This document shows positions 61,860 through 64,000 of a stretch of DNA of 64,000 bases, in pieces. Below the pieces are notes generated by a model. It was not told the DNA's origin, searched no databases, and saw only the letters and a list, made by a program, of their open reading frames with translations. This stretch comes from Algoriphagus litoralis (GTDB lineage Bacteria > Bacteroidota > Bacteroidia > Cytophagales > Cyclobacteriaceae), in the NCBI RefSeq assembly GCF_003259255.1, contig NZ_QGOL01000017.1:1-64000 (forward strand), given 5' to 3'. Each line of letters starts with the position of its first letter. The stretch's first letter is position 1. The translations under genes were made by a program, and so were the position numbers.

Positions 61860-61963
61860 CAGTCGGAGTAGGCAGCTTGTCAGGTTGAGCGAAGTCAAAG
61901 CCGTAGTCAGGGTTCAGTAGACAGTCACAGTAGGCATCTTGTCAGGTTAAGGCAAGTCGAAGC
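61860..61963. repeat. Two-copy degenerate tandem repeat, 62-base period
   Basis: 'CAGTCGGAGTAGGCAGC' and 'CAGTCACAGTAGGCATC' each lead into a 'TTGTCAGGTT...AAGTC.AAGCC' stretch. The second half resembles a decayed copy of the CGAAGTCGAGG repeat at 17083-17098. The rest of 61790-62000 shows no gene. Confidence 0.55.
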
Positions 61964-62000
61964 CAGTGAAACTGGGGATCAGTTATAGGTTAAACCGTTA

Positions 62001-62150
62001 ATGATTAATGAGTGGCAGGAAACTGAAGGGCTGATTTGGCATCTTAAAATTGCCTATACGCTGGAAAGGAAAGAGGCGAAGAAAATTTTAATCCATAAAA
62101 ATCAGGGACTTAAAAGAAAAAGCTGCTTAGGGGTTTGGATAAAGAGATAA
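62001..62150 (+). CDS. Possible small protein (49 aa), unsupported
   Basis: An ATG-started frame reads MINEWQETEGLIWHLKIAY and continues with a basic region ending 'LGVWIKR'. It sits just upstream of tRNA-Ser. No family resemblance. It may be chance or a gene remnant. Confidence 0.2.
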   Translation: MINEWQETEGLIWHLKIAYTLERKEAKKILIHKNQGLKRKSCLGVWIKR

Positions 62151-62191
62151 ACCCCCTACTTTTGCAATCTCGAAAAGAGAGATCACAGCAC

Positions 62192-62276
62192 AGAGGAGTG
62201 GCAGAGTGGTCGATCGCGGCGGTCTTGAAAACCGTTGTACCGTGAGGTACCGGGGGTTCGAATCCCTCCTCCTCTG
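62192..62276 (+). tRNA. tRNA-Ser (anticodon UGA)
   Basis: 85 nucleotides. The acceptor stem AGAGGAG pairs with CTCCTCT (62269-62275), with discriminator G. The anticodon TGA is at 62226-62228 in loop CTTGAAA. A long variable arm (about 62236-62250) is typical of serine tRNAs, and the T-loop is TTCGAAT. CCA is not encoded. Confidence 0.96.
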
Positions 62277-62280
62277 CATA

Positions 62281-62310
62281 AAAATAGCCAAGCAAACGCT
62301 TGGCTATTTT
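62281..62310 (+). terminator. Terminator downstream of tRNA-Ser
   Basis: A perfect 13-bp stem, AAAATAGCCAAGC with GCTTGGCTATTTT and a 4-base loop, lies immediately after the tRNA. The A/T flanks allow function in both directions. Confidence 0.85.
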
Positions 62311-62416
62311 CGTTTCAAGGCATTGAGATAGGCTCTCCCACCTTAAATAAAGAAGCTTTGAAACCCAATGCGAGAGAACTAAGCCTAGCATAAATCAGGG
62401 GTTGATAGCGCTGATT

Positions 62417-62668
62417 TTAACCCACTCGTGATTCGGAATACAAATCATAAGCAGCTACCAGCAATTGCCTTCCTGGAGAATACCCATATTTTTCATGTTC
62501 TGCTATTTCACTTCGATTCAAGGCGTATCCCGCAAGATATTTTTGGTCCAACTCATCCCAAAAAATCAATAAATAGCAATAAGAAATCGGGCTTGCCCTT
62601 CCTGCTTCCATCCAGGAATCAAAAAGTGCCTCATCGAGTGATTTAGGAAATTTCAAGCCTTCAAACAT
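62417..62668 (-). CDS. Small conserved-looking hypothetical protein (83 aa)
   Basis: ATG at 62668 gives MFEGLKFPKSLDEALFDSWMEAGRASPISYCYLLIFWDE and onward, 83 residues. An upstream TTG would add 14 less plausible residues. The protein is acidic/aromatic, with 'KYGYSPGRQLLVAAYDLYSESRVG' at the end and no signal or membrane segment. The ordered composition suggests a real small globular protein, but I do not recognise the family. It points toward the tRNA-Ser terminator. Confidence 0.6.
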   Translation of the reverse strand: MFEGLKFPKSLDEALFDSWMEAGRASPISYCYLLIFWDELDQKYLAGYALNRSEIAEHEKYGYSPGRQLLVAAYDLYSESRVG

Positions 62669-62813
62669 GTGAAAAGGTGTCGTGATTGGCTGCGAAATTA
62701 AGGAAACCAAATCAATCTTGTTTCTTTTATCCTAGTAGTTAGGTCTACAGAAGTACCAAATTCCAACGCTGAGCCAATACAATTTATCTCAATAGATTCT
62801 GCTGGTAAGTCAG

Positions 62814-63266
62814 TTAATATACATCCAAAATCTGGTACCTGAGTCCATTGAATTCGATCCATTGACCAATTTGCTTTCCTTTCATAGCACTATAAATAGG
62901 CGCATGGGTTGATAGCCCAAATACTGAAACGCCATTAACCTCCACTGCTTCAATGGATGTACTCACAAAAAAGACTCGATGATCTGTCACTACTACGGAA
63001 CCCTCCTGAATCCTCTCATTTACCTGATCTGGATCAATGGACTCCAATATTCTCAATTCATTTCTGAGAAAAAGTAACTCATGCTCCATCCTGACCAAGA
63101 GTTCATTTTGCTCTGATGCACCACGACCGCTTTGGCTGGCACTTTCATCGTGCGTTGTGACCTCGGATTTGAGCCGATTAACTTCTTTTTCAAAATCAGA
63201 AATGGTCAATTGTTGCTTGATGATGCAGGCATGAAGGATGCTGCTCTTGGGAAGTCTGGAGTCCAT
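62814..63266 (-). CDS. GreA/GreB-family protein with altered tip
   Basis: The 150 residues have an N-terminal helical hairpin ('ISDFEKEVNRLKSEVTTHDESASQSGRGASEQNELLVRMEHELLFLRNELRILE') and a C-terminal Gre domain ('IQEGSVVVTDHRVFFVSTSIEAVEVNGVSVFGLSTHAPIYSAMKGKQIGQWIEFNGLRYQILDV'). The usual tip 'GDxSENxEY' is replaced by 'HDESASQSG', so the acidic pair is only partly retained and the tip is Ser/Gly-rich. It may bind the polymerase secondary channel without standard cleavage stimulation. It is distinct from greB at 14348-14821. Confidence 0.8.
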   Translation of the reverse strand: MDSRLPKSSILHACIIKQQLTISDFEKEVNRLKSEVTTHDESASQSGRGASEQNELLVRMEHELLFLRNELRILESIDPDQVNERIQEGSVVVTDHRVFFVSTSIEAVEVNGVSVFGLSTHAPIYSAMKGKQIGQWIEFNGLRYQILDVY

Positions 63267-63431
63267 GGTTTAGTCATTAGATCAGTACAATGTTAGTTAA
63301 CGCAACACCACCTTCAAATGACTAAAGTCAGGAATCAACCTGATTTAGAAAATAGAGACTAACGGGTTTTCAAACAAGGCTTTATCGTACTTCAGACAAT
63401 TTCTCTCCCTTGATTTCAGAATAAAAACACT

Positions 63432-64000
63432 TCAAAGGCCTACCCTTGAACCACTCTCCGCACTTTTCAAAATCGCCTGGACTATCCGGATATCCCGGAG
63501 ACCTTCCTCTCCTGGGACAGGCATGGGTTTACCTTGCATGATCGCCATCGCATCGTGATCCATTTGATTAGCCTGCTGCCAAGGGACGTCATATGGGAAA
63601 TTAATTTCGCCAAGCGGGCTTTTTCCTTTGTTTCCCGAATAGGCTGAAAAAGGAGCCATTTCAATCATTCCTTTCTCACATCGGATATTCAAGAAGTTGG
63701 TATTTTCAGCAAAAGAAGTTTTGATCTTCCCAATCACTCCTCCTGGAAATTCGAGTTCTGCTTCCACGATTTCTCCCAGACCATCTTTGTAGATTTCCGG
63801 TCGTTCAGTCCATACTTTGGCTGAATTCACAGCGATTGGTTCCATACCAGAGCCAAGTCTTGCTCCTTGGATGGCATACACACCCATATCATAAATCACT
63901 CCGCCGCCCATTTCGCGCTTTTGCTTCCAGTGGTCAGTTCTTCCCTCGCGGTAACCCGCCGCACAATCCAGACTAAGTACTTTCCCCAATGAGCCCTCTT
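63432..64000 (-). CDS. Gfo/Idh/MocA-family oxidoreductase, C-terminal part
   Basis: The frame is open to the window edge, so the N-terminal NAD(P)-binding Rossmann domain lies outside. The visible part is the C-terminal alpha/beta domain: 'GKVLSLDCAAGYREG', 'KREMGGGVIYDMGVYAIQGARLGSGMEPIAV', 'GEIVEAELEFPGGVIGKIKTSFAENTNFLNIRCEKGMIEMAPFSAY' and 'DHDAMAIMQGKPMPVPGEEGLRDIRIVQAILKSAESG'. The family oxidises or reduces sugars and related polyols with bound NAD(P). The GGGVIYDMG and GEEGLRDIRIVQAI segments are diagnostic. Confidence 0.9.
   Translation of the reverse strand, partial: EGSLGKVLSLDCAAGYREGRTDHWKQKREMGGGVIYDMGVYAIQGARLGSGMEPIAVNSAKVWTERPEIYKDGLGEIVEAELEFPGGVIGKIKTSFAENTNFLNIRCEKGMIEMAPFSAYSGNKGKSPLGEINFPYDVPWQQANQMDHDAMAIMQGKPMPVPGEEGLRDIRIVQAILKSAESGSRVGL

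Noticed and set aside
62110..62391. Reverse frame of 93 codons containing 'FEPPVPHGTTVFKTAAIDHSATP'
   Set aside because: This is the antisense translation of tRNA-Ser, a familiar spurious protein in databases, so it is not a gene.

Overview
The window looks like chromosomal DNA of a Bacteroidota bacterium of the order Cytophagales, probably near Algoriphagus/Cyclobacteriaceae. That placement is inferred from gene content, not from a database match. The evidence is a type IX secretion pair (C25 sortase-like PorU2 plus PorV/PorQ barrel), lineage-typical families (DUF6266, DUF3667, DUF2027-Smr, a PspC protein under PadR control, an O/P-type porin), frequent TTG/GTG starts, little Shine-Dalgarno signal, and many short imperfect palindromes between genes.

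Bases 1-12.5 kb are an accessory region. A frameshifted AbiE-like toxin-antitoxin pair (103-1151) comes first. A tightly overlapping reverse-strand operon (1611-4785) follows. It encodes a HEPN protein with a nucleotidyltransferase-like half that has lost its catalytic motif, three tandem copies of one small unknown family (one broken), and an unknown 407-residue protein. From 4.9 to 12.5 kb, same-strand single genes (DUF6266, DUF4262, NERD, small membrane proteins, a lipoprotein) are separated by copies of one bulged-hairpin repeat, giving a cassette-like layout. Decayed fragments, including the tail of an XRE regulator, lie in the same stretch.

Bases 12.5-20.3 kb hold a porin, greB, a START-domain protein, a DUF3667 membrane protein, a nested inverted-repeat element, and a soluble GAF/PAS histidine kinase overlapping its response regulator. 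Bases 20.4-27.3 kb hold a carbohydrate-related set: a PqaA-like lipoprotein, a CE15 glucuronoyl esterase-like enzyme, a sialidase-family protein, an N-acetylneuraminate lyase/DHDPS-type aldolase and a sodium:solute symporter. Together these suggest release, uptake and cleavage of an acidic sugar.

Bases 27.3-42 kb are mostly core functions: small hypotheticals, YdeI, HNH, an NlpC/P60-like protein without its catalytic Cys, smpB, tsaD, tamB, photolyase, DUF2027-Smr, a possible CHAD-like protein, a cystathionine gamma-synthase-type enzyme and a VTT membrane protein. Bases 42-48 kb are the PorU2-PorV pair. Bases 48.5-64 kb hold padR-pspC, a beta-CASP metallohydrolase, clpC, WbqC, a Sua5-type enzyme plus a Nudix hydrolase, mltG with a thioesterase and a YihY protein, a DUF885 peptidase, tRNA-Ser(UGA), a GreA-like protein and a truncated Gfo/Idh/MocA oxidoreductase.
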